Shown here: positions 33,639 through 45,057 of the stretch, piece after piece
How the letters are laid out: each line of letters starts with the position of its first letter
Numbering within the stretch: position 1 is the stretch's first letter
NCBI GenBank assembly: GCA_022376925.1
Contig: JAIOJX010000030.1
Coordinates: 166,667,084-166,731,083, forward strand
Direction: 5' to 3'
From: Tragulus kanchil
Lineage: Eukaryota > Chordata > Mammalia > Artiodactyla > Tragulidae
DNA: 64,000 nucleotides
The notes under the pieces: generated by a model
Databases searched by the model: none
What the model saw: only the letters and a program-made list of their open reading frames with translations
Told to the model about the DNA's origin: nothing
Position numbers and translations under genes: made by a program

Positions 33639-33926
33639 TTAAACAAAATAGGAACCATTACAATGGTTTTTGCCAATGAAAAAAAGTTTGTTTATTCCTG
33701 TACCAAAAAAGTCCATGCTTTGGGATTTGACAAACTCTTGGAAATGAGTTTCTGCATCCTGCTGGTTTTGGAAGAGTTTTCCCTGCAAAAAGTTGTCAAG
33801 ATGCTTGAAGAAGTGGTAGTCAGTTGGTGAGAGGTCAGGTGAATGTAGTGGGTGAGGTGAAACGTCATAGCCCAGTTTGTTCAACTTTTGCAGCGTTGCT
33901 TGTGTGCATGGTTAGGCATTGTTGTG
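33639..33926 (-). pseudogene. Mariner transposase C-terminal part, broken
   Basis: Minus-strand frame 33884-33639 reads LGYDVSPHPLHSPDLSPTDY and onward to a normal-looking C-terminus, typical of mariner transposase, which cuts and pastes the element through a D,D34D catalytic triad. The third Asp is kept in the SPTD word. Just upstream, the motif that is normally HDNARP reads HNNA-stop: the second catalytic Asp is Asn (codon 33923-33921), followed by a TAA at 33914-33912. The spacing to the third Asp is one codon short. Non-functional on three counts. Confidence 0.85.
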
Positions 33927-34294
33927 GAAAAGAACTGGCCCCTTTCTGTTGACCAATACTAGCTGCCGTTTTCGGGTTTTCTCATGATTTTCTGAGAATA
34001 CTTCTCAAATGTAATGGTTTCACTGGAATTCAGGAAGCTGTAGTAGATAAGATAGGCAGCAGACCACAGTGACAGTGACCGTGATCTTTTTTTTGGTGCA
34101 AGTTTGGCTTTGGGAAGTGCTTCAGAGCGTCATCTCAGTCCATCTGCTGAGCTGGTCATTGCCGGTTGTGGTATCCAATCCACTTTTCATCCCACATCAC
34201 AATCCAATTGAGAAATGGTTTGTTGTATAGAGTAAGAGAAGACAACACTTCAACGATTTTTTTGATTTGCAGTCAGTTCATGAGGCACCCTCTT

Positions 34295-34566
34295 TTTTTT
34301 TTAATTTTTATTTTTTTGGCCACTTCTACTGGTCTTTCATTTATTTCCATCTTTGTTCTTTGGCCAGTGTGGGCCTGCCATCGCAGTTGTCTCTCTTGTT
34401 GCTGAGCACCGCTTCTGGGCACACGCGCTCCAGAGCGCTGGCTCGATAGTTCGACATACGGGTCCAGCTGCTTTGCAGCACATGGGATCTTCCCAGGCCA
34501 GGGATCAAACCAGCACCCTTTGCACTTCAAGGTGGTGTCTTTACCCACTGGACCACCAGGGAGGCC
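34295..34566 (-). mobile_element. Young tRNA-Glu SINE, locus B, inside mariner
   Basis: Minus-strand head 'ggcctccctggtggtccagt'; body and tail as for locus A. A perfect 16 bp target-site duplication, catgaggcaccctctt, lies at 34279-34294 and 34567-34582. It splits the mariner, so it inserted later. Confidence 0.9.
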
Positions 34567-34989
34567 CATGAGGCACCCTCTTAATGAGCTTTTTCGCTTT
34601 TCCTGTTTGCTTCAGATGCCAGATGACCATAGAATGGTCGATGTTGAGTCCTTCGGCACCTTCTCATGTAGTTGTAAGAGGGTCAGCTTTGATGATGCTC
34701 TCAGTTGGTCGTCATCAACTTCTGATGGCCAGGCACTGCGCTCCTCATCTTCAAGGCTCTTGTCTTCTTTGCAAGATTTCTTGAACCATCACTGCTCTGT
34801 CTGTTCACTGCAGTTTCTGGGCCAGAATTGTTGGTGATGTTATGAGTTATCTTTGCTGCTTTACAACCCATTTTGAACTCACATAAGAAAATTGCCCAAG
34901 CTTGCTTTTTGTCTAACATCATTTCCACAGTGTAAAATAAATATAAACAACAAGTCATTAGCAGAAAAAAAAAGCATAAAGAGAGAAGT

Positions 34990-35180
34990 GTGCATTAAGT
35001 GTGCCACACCAGATCTTCAATCGTAGTATGCCAACTCTTAGTTGTAGCATGTGGGATCTTGAGTTGAAGCGTGTGAGCTCTTTGTTGCGGCTGGTAGCAC
35101 ACTTTTGCGTCGAGGATGGAATCCCAGCCCCCTGCACTGGGAGTGCGGCGTCTTAGCCTCTGGACCACCAGGGAAGTCCT
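34990..35180 (-). mobile_element. tRNA-Glu-derived SINE (common type)
   Basis: Minus-strand head 'aggacttccctggtggtcca', then diverged B box and body with 'cacatgctacaactaagag'. The tail end abuts the eroded right end of the mariner. Confidence 0.85.
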
Positions 35181-35770
35181 GGAGTTAATTTAACTCTTCT
35201 GACAAGACCACATTCTGTGATAGGTTTTCCACAAGGAGAGTGAGATGCTCCTCAGAGAGGGGGGTGAGATCCAAGCTGGGATGTGGAGGCTCAGTCAAAG
35301 TCAGCCCTGGGAGTGGACCATGGAGAAATGCTCTGGGCTGGGGGCACTGCCAGAGGCTGGACGCTGTACAGCCTGGAGTGGTTTTGGAAGTGCTAAGAAT
35401 GAAATCTGCCCATACTGTGTGGCTCCTTATTCTTAAAGGGGGGATTCAGTTGAGGTGCAGCCTCAGGTAATAATGCTGTGGAATGGGGAAAATGGGCACG
35501 TCCCTGGGCTGGAGGCAGAGGGTGGGGAAGGGTGCTCTGTGTTAACAGCTCTGGGCAGTGAAAGGATGTTTCCTGCAGGGAGCTGGAAGAATTATAGACC
35601 TGGAGGCAGGTGGGAGCCAGAGGCTGGTGCTGTAACCCAACAGAGCCCAGACCAGGGCTAAAGGGGTGGGAGAATACATAGGGAAGAACAGCTTTGCCAG
35701 GAAGCAGAGGATATCCCCAAGGACAGTCTCTGCATATACACAACATGGCAAACCATCTGGTCTCCCACTA
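35181..35770. other. Unassigned single-copy DNA
   Basis: GC-moderate DNA with overlapping chance frames on both strands (117 codons minus; 76 and 68 codons plus). No exon or repeat supported. Confidence 0.4.
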
Positions 35771-35773
35771 ACA

Positions 35774-36045
35774 TTTTTTTTTTTTTTTTTTTTTTGGCCA
35801 CTTCTATTGATCTTTCATTTATTTCCATCTTTGTTCTTTGGCCTGTGTGGGCCTCCCATCACAGTGGCCTTTCTCATTGCAGAGCACTGGCTCTGGGCAC
35901 ATGCGCTTCAGAGCTCCGACTCGGTAGTTGGACACACGGGTCCAGCCGCTCCGCGGCACGTGAGATCTTCCCAGGCCAGGGATCGAACCGGCGCCCCTTG
36001 CACTGCAAGGCGGTGTCTTTACCCACTGGACCACCAGGGAAGCCC
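35774..36045 (-). mobile_element. Young tRNA-Glu SINE, locus C
   Basis: A near-complete copy with a good tRNA-like part on the minus strand (ggttcgatccctggcctggg, a strong B-box word) and a 21-base poly-A tail seen as T at 35774-35795. I could not find a clear target-site duplication. Confidence 0.85.
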
Positions 36046-36313
36046 CAGAGGGGGTTTTAAAGACAGAAGATCAAGGATTGAGACCTCCCACTCTGTTGCT
36101 TTCTTGCATGTGGTCCTGCAGACCTCCCTTCACTGCTCCACATTTTTCTGAGGCACATTTCTTCATCTACCTGTGCTGGATGTCCATCTGTGGTTTGAAT
36201 ACTCAGTATCAGTTCCCCTTTGTCCAGAAAGACCTCTGATTTTTGTTTAAGAATCTGTCCACTCTTCATTCTCCATGAGGTGAGCCCATTTCCAACCCCC
36301 ACCTGACCATAAT
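36046..36313. other. Unassigned sequence before duplication 10
   Basis: Nothing recognised. Similar unassigned DNA continues to about 36565 within the duplication unit. Confidence 0.4.
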
Positions 36314-38480
36314 GATTGGTTAAAGCACAGGCACACATCCTAAGCCAGGTGAATCAGAGTGAATCCTGGGAGTTTTTGTAGAAGCCACTGGAAGAGTGTT
36401 AACTCTTTCCCACTGATTTAAGCCTTGCAGTTAGTTATTCTTAGCCATGACTTGGAGCTCAAGAATGGAGCCACAAATGGGTGGCAGAGCTGAGAGACCA
36501 ATCTGTAATGACACTCTTTTAGCCCCTCTATCAAGCTTGACCTGAAACCAGAGATACTCTCAGATTTTTCAGTCCAGTCACTCAGTCGTGTCCAACTCTT
36601 TGCCACTGCATGGACTGCAGCATGCCAGGCTTCCCTGTCCATTACTGTCTCCTGGAGCTTGCTCAAACTCATGTCGATTGACTCAGTGATGCCATCCAAC
36701 CATCTCATCCTCTGTCCTCCCGTTCTCCTTCTACCTTTTCTTTTCCCCAACACCAGGGTCTTTTCCAATGAGTCATTTCTTTGCATCAGCTGGCCAAAGT
36801 ATTGGAGATTCAGCATCAGTCCTTCCAGTGACTATTCAGGGTTTAGTTCTTTTAGGACTGACTGGTTTGATCTCCTTGCAGTCCAAGGGACTCTTGAGTC
36901 CAACACCTCGGTTCAGAGGCATCAGTTCTTCGGCTCTCAGCCTTCTTTATGGTCCATCTCTCACATCCATACATGACTACTGGGAAAACCATGGCTTTGA
37001 CTATATGGACTTCTGTTGGTAAAGTGATGTCTTTGTTTTTGAATATGCTGTCTAGGTTTATCATAGCTTTTCTTCCAAGGAGCAAGTGCCTTTTAATTGC
37101 ATAGCTGCAGTCACCATCCACAGTGATTTTGGAGCCCAAGAAAATAAAATCTGTCACTGTTTCCATTGTTTGCCCATCTATTTGCCACGAAGTGATGGGA
37201 CCAGATGTCATGAGCTTCGTTTTTTGAATGTTGAGTGTTAGGCCAGCTTTTTCACTCTTCTCTTCACCTTCATCAAGAGGTTCTTTAGTTCTTCTTCACT
37301 TTCTGCCATAAGGGTGGTGTCATCTGCATATCTGAGGTTATCGATATTTCTCCCGACAATCTTGATTTCAGCTTGTGCTTCCCCTGGCATTTATGTCATC
37401 TGCATCGATTGGTTAAAGCACAGGCACACATCCTAAGCCAGGTGAATCAGAGTGAATCCTGGGAGTTTTTGTAGAAGCCACTGGAAGAGTGTTAACTCTT
37501 TCCCACTGATTTAAGCCTTGCAGTTAGTTATTCTTAGCCATGACTTGGAGCTCAAGAATGGAGCCACAAATGGGTGGCAGAGCTGAGAGACCAATCTGTA
37601 ATGACACTCTTTTAGCCCCTCTATCAAGCTTGACCTGAAACCAGAGATACTCTCAGATTTTTCAGTCCAGTCACTCAGTCGTGTCCAACTCTTTGCCACT
37701 GCATGGACTGCAGCATGCCAGGCTTCCCTGTCCATTACTGTCTCCTGGAGCTTGCTCAAACTCATGTCGATTGACTCAGTGATGCCATCCAACCATCTCA
37801 TCCTCTGTCCTCCCGTTCTCCTTCTACCTTTTCTTTTCCCCAACACCAGGGTCTTTTCCAATGAGTCATTTCTTTGCATCAGCTGGCCAAAGTATTGGAG
37901 ATTCAGCATCAGTCCTTCCAGTGACTATTCAGGGTTTAGTTCTTTTAGGACTGACTGGTTTGATCTCCTTGCAGTCCAAGGGACTCTTGAGTCCAACACC
38001 TCGGTTCAGAGGCATCAGTTCTTCGGCTCTCAGCCTTCTTTATGGTCCATCTCTCACATCCATACATGACTACTGGGAAAACCATGGCTTTGACTATATG
38101 GACTTCTGTTGGTAAAGTGATGTCTTTGTTTTTGAATATGCTGTCTAGGTTTATCATAGCTTTTCTTCCAAGGAGCAAGTGCCTTTTAATTGCATAGCTG
38201 CAGTCACCATCCACAGTGATTTTGGAGCCCAAGAAAATAAAATCTGTCACTGTTTCCATTGTTTGCCCATCTATTTGCCACGAAGTGATGGGACCAGATG
38301 TCATGAGCTTCGTTTTTTGAATGTTGAGTGTTAGGCCAGCTTTTTCACTCTTCTCTTCACCTTCATCAAGAGGTTCTTTAGTTCTTCTTCACTTTCTGCC
38401 ATAAGGGTGGTGTCATCTGCATATCTGAGGTTATCGATATTTCTCCCGACAATCTTGATTTCAGCTTGTGCTTCATCCAG
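36314..38480. repeat. Tandem duplication 10 (unit 1093 bp), within BovB
   Basis: Bases 36314-37388 recur at 37407-38480. The stretch 37383-37406 (ttcccctggcatttatgtcatctg in part) is a compressed, corrupted form of 38464-38510 (gcctggcatttcacatgatac and onward). The duplication makes one BovB fragment look like two. Confidence 0.95.
36570..37388 (-). pseudogene. BovB LINE reverse-transcriptase C-terminal region (first copy)
   Basis: The minus-strand frame 37211-36852 reads TDFIFLGSKITVDGDCSYAI and on to VMYGCERWTIKKAESRR, the region after the RT palm in BovB (RTE clade). A second frame (36816-36418) reads [20 protein letters not shown] and ends in the C-terminal tail. At 37330-37319, on the minus strand, the codons spell YADD, the RT active-site word. 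The frames are not continuous, so the copy is dead. The seam at 37389 cuts off its upstream part. Confidence 0.85.
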
Positions 38481-39140
38481 CCTGGCATTTCACATGATAC
38501 ACTCTGCATGTAAGTTAAATAAGCAGGGTGACAGTATATGGCCTTGACGTACTTTCCCAATTTGGAACCAGTCCGTTGTTCCATGTCTGGTTCTAACTGT
38601 TGCTTCTTGTCCTGCATACAGGTTTTTTAAGAGACAAATAAGGTGGTCTGAAAGGCTTTAGCTTAGTCAGTGAAGCTGAAGTAGATGTGTTTATGGAATA
38701 ACCTTGGTCTTTCTGTGATCCAATGGATGTTGGCAATTTGATCTCTGGTTCCTCTGCCTTTTTCTAAATCCACCTTGAACATCTTGGAAGTTCTCGGTTC
38801 TTAGACTGTTGAAGCCTAGCCTGGAGGATTTTGAGCATTAATTGACTAGTGTGTGAAATGAGTACAGTGTTGTGGTAGTTTGAACATTCTTTGGCATTGC
38901 CCTTCTTTGGTATTGGAATGAAAACTGACCTTTTCCAGTCCTGAGGCCACTGCCGAGTTTTCCAGACTTGCTGGCATATTGAGTGTAGCACTTTAGCAGT
39001 GTTATCTTTTAATGTTTGAAATAGCTCAGCTGGAATGCCATCACCTCCACTAGCTTTGCTCTTAGTAATGCTTTCTAGGGCCCACCTGACTTGGTAGTCT
39101 AAGATATCTGGCTCTAGGTGAGTGATCACATCATCGTGGT
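37663..39140 (-). pseudogene. BovB LINE reverse transcriptase, longer copy
   Basis: Same as the first copy but with the natural upstream continuation. In minus-strand order: 39129-38764 reads SKASGGDGIPAELFQTLKDN then QWPQDWKRSVFIPIPKKGNA, the fingers and palm of the RTE reverse transcriptase. YADD is at 38423-38412; then come the ITVDGDCSYAIKRHLLLG region and the C-terminal tail. Frameshifts and stops separate the parts and no endonuclease domain is present, so this is a 5'-truncated, inactive element of about 1.5 kb. Confidence 0.9.
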
Positions 39141-39406
39141 CATCCGGCTCATTAGGATCTTTTTTTATATAGTTTGTCTGTGTATTCTTTCTACCTCATC
39201 TTAATTTCTTCTTCTTCTGTTAGGTCCATACCGTTTCTGTCCTTTATTGTGCCTATCTTTGCATGAAATGTTCCCTTAGCATTTCTAATTTACTTGTAGA
39301 GTTCTCTAGTCTTTCTCATTCTGTTGTTTTTCTCTATCTCTTTCCCAGGTTTTTATTACATGTCAATTGCTATTCATGTTGCCCATTTCACCTCCACATG
39401 AAAACA
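39141..39406. other. Probable BovB upstream remnant
   Basis: The T-rich words 'ttaggtccataccgtttctg', 'tttgcatgaaatgttccctt' and 'tagagttctctagtctttct' fit the complement of BovB upstream sequence, but the match to protein is broken. The element probably fades out near 39350. Confidence 0.5.
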
Positions 39407-39999
39407 GAAACAGATAAGATTGGCAGATGCTCTCAAATCACTCCCTTGACCTTGAGGCTAGGGTCCAGGTTGGTTTGGTTGCTGATGTCCTTCAGGTGAA
39501 CTTGGTCCTCTGCAGCAGTTGGCCCGTGGGTGTGTTCAGACACCCCTGTGCTGGCCCACCTTGAGGAAACAGGCAGGCCTGGTTGGGCTGCGGTGGGAGC
39601 TGTGTGGGAGGGGTGCTGGGCCCTCAGGTGTGCATTGCCATCTCCATACCAGCGTCCTCCACACTCTGCTTCTCAAAGAGACGCCTCTCCCCGGGAGGGG
39701 CAGTGGACACTTGGGATACTGCCTGGAAGCAAATGGGAGGTGCCAGGATGGAAGTCTCATCCAGGAGGCATCCAGGTAGCAGCAAAGTCTCTCTGTGGGG
39801 TAGTAATAAAGACTGTGGACTTGGGGTGCTTGTGTCCACCCGTCCCTGAAGAGGCCCCCACAGAATCGCCATCATCATGGCAATTATAGCTGTAACAAGC
39901 ACCTCACACTTAATGTGATGATGGTGGGTTCTTCAGGGTCCACACTTGTAAGAACGCAGGCACAGGGGGCTGAGTAGAATGCTGGAAGCTAGGTGAGCG

Positions 40000-40145
40000 T
40001 GGGCAGTGGCTTAACAACTATAACTTCCATGCCTTGATCTCCCAGTCTGTCAAGTGCGGATAATGACAACACCAGCTTTGTGAGCTGTGAGGATTAAATG
40101 AATTAATACCTCTGGGGCTTTCAGACAGGACCTGACTCGTAGTGA
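40000..40145 (+). mobile_element. MIR SINE
   Basis: Order of words fits MIR: 'ctgtcaagtgcggataatga', 'gtgaggattaaatgaattaa', 'tacctctggggctttcagac', 'aggacctgactcgtagtgag'. Repeated at 41120-41265 by duplication 11. Confidence 0.65.
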
Positions 40146-41119
40146 GGGCTGTGGATCATGTGGGAGAAGCATTTTTTAAAGAGCCCGTTGTTGAGCTGAC
40201 TGGCAAGGCCAGGCCTGGGACCAGGTCTTCTGATTCCAGACCTGCCTCTGACTCAGCCAGGAACACGAGGGTGATATTCACACACTCCAGCACAGTTCAG
40301 GCGGGCGCACCCATGCCTCCAGAACACAGAAGTCTCCAGCCAAATCTGGGTCAGGTGCTCTGTCCGAGTCAGTGGTACCTGGGGGCACGTGGTCATTAAT
40401 TATACCTGAAGCCAGGCTGTGTCCACATTCGCCTACCCACCTCAGCAACTGCAAGCAGATCGGGACACCTCATAGAGCTCACCAGGTGTTTATCGGGCTC
40501 ATAGGCCCCTTCACCTTCTTAGGATCGAAACAGATAAGATTGGCAGATGCTCTCAAATCACTCCCTTGACCTTGAGGCTAGGGTCCAGGTTGGTTTGGTT
40601 GCTGATGTCCTTCAGGTGAACTTGGTCCTCTGCAGCAGTTGGCCCGTGGGTGTGTTCAGACACCCCTGTGCTGGCCCACCTTGAGGAAACAGGCAGGCCT
40701 GGTTGGGCTGCGGTGGGAGCTGTGTGGGAGGGGTGCTGGGCCCTCAGGTGTGCATTGCCATCTCCATACCAGCGTCCTCCACACTCTGCTTCTCAAAGAG
40801 ACGCCTCTCCCCGGGAGGGGCAGTGGACACTTGGGATACTGCCTGGAAGCAAATGGGAGGTGCCAGGATGGAAGTCTCATCCAGGAGGCATCCAGGTAGC
40901 AGCAAAGTCTCTCTGTGGGGTAGTAATAAAGACTGTGGACTTGGGGTGCTTGTGTCCACCCGTCCCTGAAGAGGCCCCCACAGAATCGCCATCATCATGG
41001 CAATTATAGCTGTAACAAGCACCTCACACTTAATGTGATGATGGTGGGTTCTTCAGGGTCCACACTTGTAAGAACGCAGGCACAGGGGGCTGAGTAGAAT
41101 GCTGGAAGCTAGGTGAGCG

Positions 41120-41265
41120 TGGGCAGTGGCTTAACAACTATAACTTCCATGCCTTGATCTCCCAGTCTGTCAAGTGCGGATAATGACAACACCAGCTTTG
41201 TGAGCTGTGAGGATTAAATGAATTAATACCTCTGGGGCTTTCAGACAGGACCTGACTCGTAGTGA
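41120..41265 (+). mobile_element. MIR SINE, copy in duplication 11
   Basis: Same as 40000-40145, 1120 bp away. Confidence 0.65.
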
Positions 41266-41642
41266 GGGCTGTGGATCATGTGGGAGAAGCATTTTTAACG
41301 AGCCCGTTGTTGAGCTGACTGGCAAGGCCAGGCCTGGGACCAGGTCTTCTGATTCCAGACCTGCCTCTGACTCAGCCAGGAACACGAGGGTGATATTCAC
41401 ACACTCCAGCACAGTTCAGGCGGGCGCACCCATGCCTCCAGAACACAGAAGTCTCCAGCCAAATCTGGGTCAGGTGCTCTGTCCGAGTCAGTGGTACCTG
41501 GGGGCACGTGGTCATTAATTATACCTGAAGCCAGGCTGTGTCCACATTCGCCTACCCACCTCAGCAACTGCAAGCAGATCGGGACACCTCATAGAGCTCA
41601 CCAGGTGTTTATCGGGCTCATAGGCCCCTTCACCTTCTTAGT

Positions 41643-42047
41643 ATCCCAGCTTCTGGCTGCTTTGGTGTGTAAGGTATTTGGTTAATAGCTGGCCTGACTT
41701 TCATGATGGCAAACTTGAGTCTTCCCCATCCAGTTGGTGTGAGTGAGTGAGGGTCTTGGATGTGCAACTCCTCGCTCGAGGGTCCTTGTGTCTTGTGGAC
41801 ACACCCTGGGTTTCCATAACAAGCCCCAGGATCGACTGGGGATGAAATGAGATCCATCTGCACTGAGTCAGCCATCCAGACGGGCTGGTGGAGGATGCCG
41901 TGGGACTCTTGTCTCTGAAGCTGGGGTTGGGGGAGGCCGAAGGAAAACATTAGTCTCCCTGAATAACCGCGCACTCAGCTTTGGATAAGAACAAGTTTTG
42001 GACAGAAGGGGCAGTTCCTTGGGTGTGACAGTGTCCTCTTGGCTAGA
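41643..42047. other. Unassigned single-copy DNA
   Basis: No gene or repeat recognised. Confidence 0.4.
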
Positions 42048-42060
42048 CTGTTTTAAGTCT

Positions 42061-42355
42061 CCTTTTTTTTTTTTTAATCTTTTTTTTTTGGGGGGGGTGG
42101 GCACTTCTATTGGTCTTTCATTTATCATTTTTCATCCATCTTTGTTCTTTGGCCCGTGCGGGCCTCCCATCGCAGTGGCCTCTGTTGTTGCAGAGCACCG
42201 GCTCTGGGCGCATGCGCCCCAGAGCTCTGGCTCGGTAGTTGGACACATCGGTCCAGCCTCTCGGCAGCACATGGGATCTTCCCAGGGCAGGGATCAAACT
42301 GGCGCCCCTTGCACTGCAAGGCAGTGTCCTTACCCACTGGGCCACCAGGGAAGCC
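42061..42355 (-). mobile_element. Young tRNA-Glu SINE, locus D
   Basis: Near-complete copy with head 'gggcttccctggtggcccag' and a long A-rich tail region (T runs at 42063-42089). A 13 bp target-site duplication, ctgttttaagtct, lies at 42048-42060 and 42356-42368. Confidence 0.9.
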
Positions 42356-42399
42356 CTGTTTTAAGTCTTCTAACTGATCTCAAGCTTTCTGTTGTGCGC

Positions 42400-42530
42400 C
42401 TTTTTTGTTGTCGTTGTTGTTGCCCGGGTGAAGTGCCCTGCCTGGCATACTTCCCCAAGCAGAAATCAAACCTTTGTCTCCTCAAGTGGAAGCTTGGAGT
42501 CCTCACCGCTGATCTGCCAGGGAAGTCACA
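42400..42530 (-). mobile_element. Old tRNA-Glu-derived SINE
   Basis: Minus-strand head 'acttccctggcagatcagcg' and diverged body 'ggggaagtatgccaggcag'. A short (ttg)n stretch at 42406-42421 forms the tail end. Older than locus D, which lies 45 bases away. Confidence 0.6.
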
Positions 42531-42954
42531 TGTTATGCTCCCTTCTGATCTATCTCCAGGTGGCCACATGGAAGGCTCTGTGAAATAGGACGTTATCATT
42601 GGCTTGTGTAAACCCCTCATGGGTTTCCTGCAACACAGAGCAGCACGGTTGAACGGAACTTCGTCTGACGATGGGGATGTTCTGTGTCTACACTCTCCAG
42701 TAGAGTAACCCCTCACCACATGCGGCAGTGGAGCACTTGAAATGTGGCGAGTGTGTCTGAGGCAGTGAATCTTTCATTGCATTTTATTTCAACCAGTTCA
42801 AACTGAAATGGCCACACGTGGTTAGTGGCTACATATTAGACAGCATCAGCCTAGAGAGTGAAATCCAGAGTCTCAGGCATGTCCCAGCCCTATTTGAGCA
42901 GCCTTTGTTTTTTCCCAAAATTCATTCAAACCGGGGATTCCAGCCACAGTGAAT

Positions 42955-43325
42955 GACTTACAACTCCCTAAACCTTGTGCCCACTTCACACCTCCAAGCC
43001 TTGGCATCTGCTGTTCTCCCTGCCTGGAATGTTCTCATCTGCCCAAGCATGCCTTCAAACTTCCTGCCAGGTACACAACGCTCCTTCAAGAAGCCGCTCC
43101 CGAGTGACTCCTACCATCAAGCTTTATCAGCCGCCCCTGCCCTCCTCTCGCAGAACTAAGCACCCCTCCTTTATGCACCTGGCAGAGACATGCTCTGAGG
43201 CCCTGCCGGCACATATGCTGCAGTGATGCTTGATTGTGAGTAAAGGCAGTGTCCAGGGGAGAAGCTTCAGTGTCGTATTCAGCTCTGGGTCTCCAGTGCC
43301 TGGTGCTGGGTTTGGCTCGGATCAA
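42955..43325 (+). mobile_element. L2 LINE 3' end
   Basis: Words in the order of L2 3' ends: 'ccacttcacacctccaagcc', 'ttggcatctgctgttctccc', 'tgcctggaatgttctcatct', 'cagtgcctggtgctgggttt'. Ancient mammalian LINE, non-coding here. Confidence 0.65.
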
Positions 43326-43495
43326 GCAGTCATTTGATGGTGACTAAGGAAATAAAATTTTTGTCATAGACATAGGTCACAATTCAGGCTGTCTTGCATC
43401 TGACTTTCCTGTCCTAATGGACCCCAGTCACTTCTGGGGACTTCTCTTGGGACTTGGAAATCAGAGCAGAAGGTGGTTTTTCCAGTCGAATGAAG

Positions 43496-44175
43496 CATGG
43501 TTGATTTACAGTGTTGTGTCAATTTTAGGAGTGCAGCACAGTGATTCAGTTTTATGTATATTTTTATCAGATTATTTTCCATTATAGGTTATTATAAGAT
43601 ATTGAATATTATTCTCTGTATTATACAGTAAATCATATTGCTTATCTAATTTATATGTAGTAGTATGTATCTATTAATCCTAAACTCCTAATTTATTCCC
43701 TCCCCACCCCCTTCCCCTTTGTTAACCATGAATTTGTTTTCTATGTCTGTGAGTCTACTTCTATTTTGTAAATGGGTTCATTTGTATTGTTCTTTAGATT
43801 GTATATGTGATATTATATGATATTTGACTTTCTTTGTCTAACTTTATTTAGTACAGTTATCTCTAGGTCCTTCTCTATTGTTGCAAATGGCATGACTGTA
43901 TTCTTTTTAATGGCTGGGTAGTACTGCCTTATATATACACTACATCTTCTTTATCCATTCATCTGTTATTGGACAGTGGGTTGCTTCCATGTCTTGGCTG
44001 TTTTAAATACTGTCACAGTGAATACTGGGGTACAGGTGTCTTCCTGAATTAAAGTTTTCGTCTTTTTCTAATATAGGCCCAGGAGTGGGATTGCGGGGTC
44101 ATGTCGTGGAAAGTCTGTTTTTAGTTTTTTAAGGAATCTCCGTAGTTTTCCATAGTGACTGCACCAGTTTGATTT
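43496..44175 (-). mobile_element. Ruminant L1 3' end
   Basis: Complement of an L1 3' region: 'tggttgatttacagtgttgt', 'attattctctgtattataca', 'gtgagtctacttctattttg', 'ttgcaaatggcatgactgta', 'ggcccaggagtgggattgcg', 'ttttccatagtgactgcacc'. Its right part (43968-44175) recurs at 45058-45265. Confidence 0.85.
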
Positions 44176-44905
44176 TCAAAGGGGAAGATCTTTTTGCTGC
44201 CTGGGCCAGTCTTTCCAGAGACTGAGGAGAGCGTGAGGAGCACAGTGAGGCCAGGGCGCGTGGAGGTCACACTCATCTTAGCAGCAGTGCACGGGCCATG
44301 CTGTTTCTGTTGCCCAGCCCGCCGGATCTGAGAGTGATCCTCCAGCCTCCTGCCCAACCTGTGAGCCCCTGATGGCCTCCCAAAAATTCACCAGGAGAGT
44401 TGGCTCTTGGTCTTTGGCCACCAAGTGACCCTTTGCAGCAGTCGTGTAGAGAAGCATTCAGGTCTACAGAGCCCTGCAGGAGGAAAGGCGTGCTGTCTTT
44501 GATAGCCTCAGTGGGTGACAGGGCTGGGCTGTCCAGATGCACGTAGCTGAGGCTGAAGCCAGAGCAGAAGACCACCCCAGCCCTAGGCAGCTAAGGAGGA
44601 CCTGCCCAGACCTGGACAGAATGTGGCTGACCGTGCTAGGAGCATGGACATACCAGGGGAGCAGAGCACCGTCCACTCCACCTAGAGGGACTGGGGCATC
44701 TGGGGATTACAGGCCCAGCCCATGGGGCGAGGGAGAGGACACTCCAAGGGATGCTGAAGGGCTTTGGTGATTGGGGTTGGGAAACTGAGGGCCACTGGCG
44801 ATCTTTGGGAAAATTCCTCACAAGTGCTGTTGGTAGGATTGCTTTTCTCTTAAGTAAATATCCTTCTGTTACACTGTGAACTGAAGACTCTACTCATCCA
44901 TTCAA
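44176..44905. other. Unassigned sequence (also at 45266-45995)
   Basis: About 0.7 kb of GC-moderate DNA without nameable repeats. Minus-strand frames of 78, 100 and 70 codons overlap each other in different frames, which argues against any being real. Confidence 0.4.
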
Positions 44906-45057
44906 CAGGGTTTATGAAGGGCCACTTTCTCTGCACAGCAGACCACACCAGCACCTTATCCCACCTCAGGGCCTTTGCCCAAGCTGTATCTTTTGCCTGG
45001 ATTTCTCTTTCTGCCTTGTCGAGCAGCTACCCATCATTCACAGCTAATTTAAATGTC
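44906..45057 (+). mobile_element. L2 LINE 3' end, first copy cut by the seam
   Basis: Left part of the L2 that is complete at 46000-46395 ('cacctcagggcctttgccca' and on). Ends at the seam of duplication 12. Confidence 0.7.

Larger units (their letters stand above)
33556..34976 (-). mobile_element. Mariner DNA transposon, inactive, interrupted by a SINE
   Basis: The left end carries a terminal inverted repeat (ttagtgcaaacgtaattttg) of the human/bovine mariner type. The transposase frame runs on the minus strand. A young SINE with a 16 bp target-site duplication splits it at 34295-34566. No matching inverted repeat was found at the right end near 34976, so that end is probably lost. Excluding the SINE, about 1.1 kb remains, slightly less than the usual length of about 1.3 kb. 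Confidence 0.85.
39407..41642. repeat. Tandem duplication 11 (unit 1120 bp)
   Basis: Bases 39407-40526 recur at 40527-41642. The seam reads 'cttcttaggatcgaaacaga'; the natural right flank is 'cttcttagtatcccagcttc'. Copy 2 differs near its end (tttttaacgagc against tttttaaagagc with one base fewer). Several 74-119-codon frames appear in pairs here, all judged chance. Confidence 0.95.

Noticed and set aside
39519..41022. Cluster of paired frames of 74-119 codons on both strands
   Set aside because: Four frames overlap in the same DNA and all recur 1120 bp later. The GC content of the stretch explains open frames on both strands.
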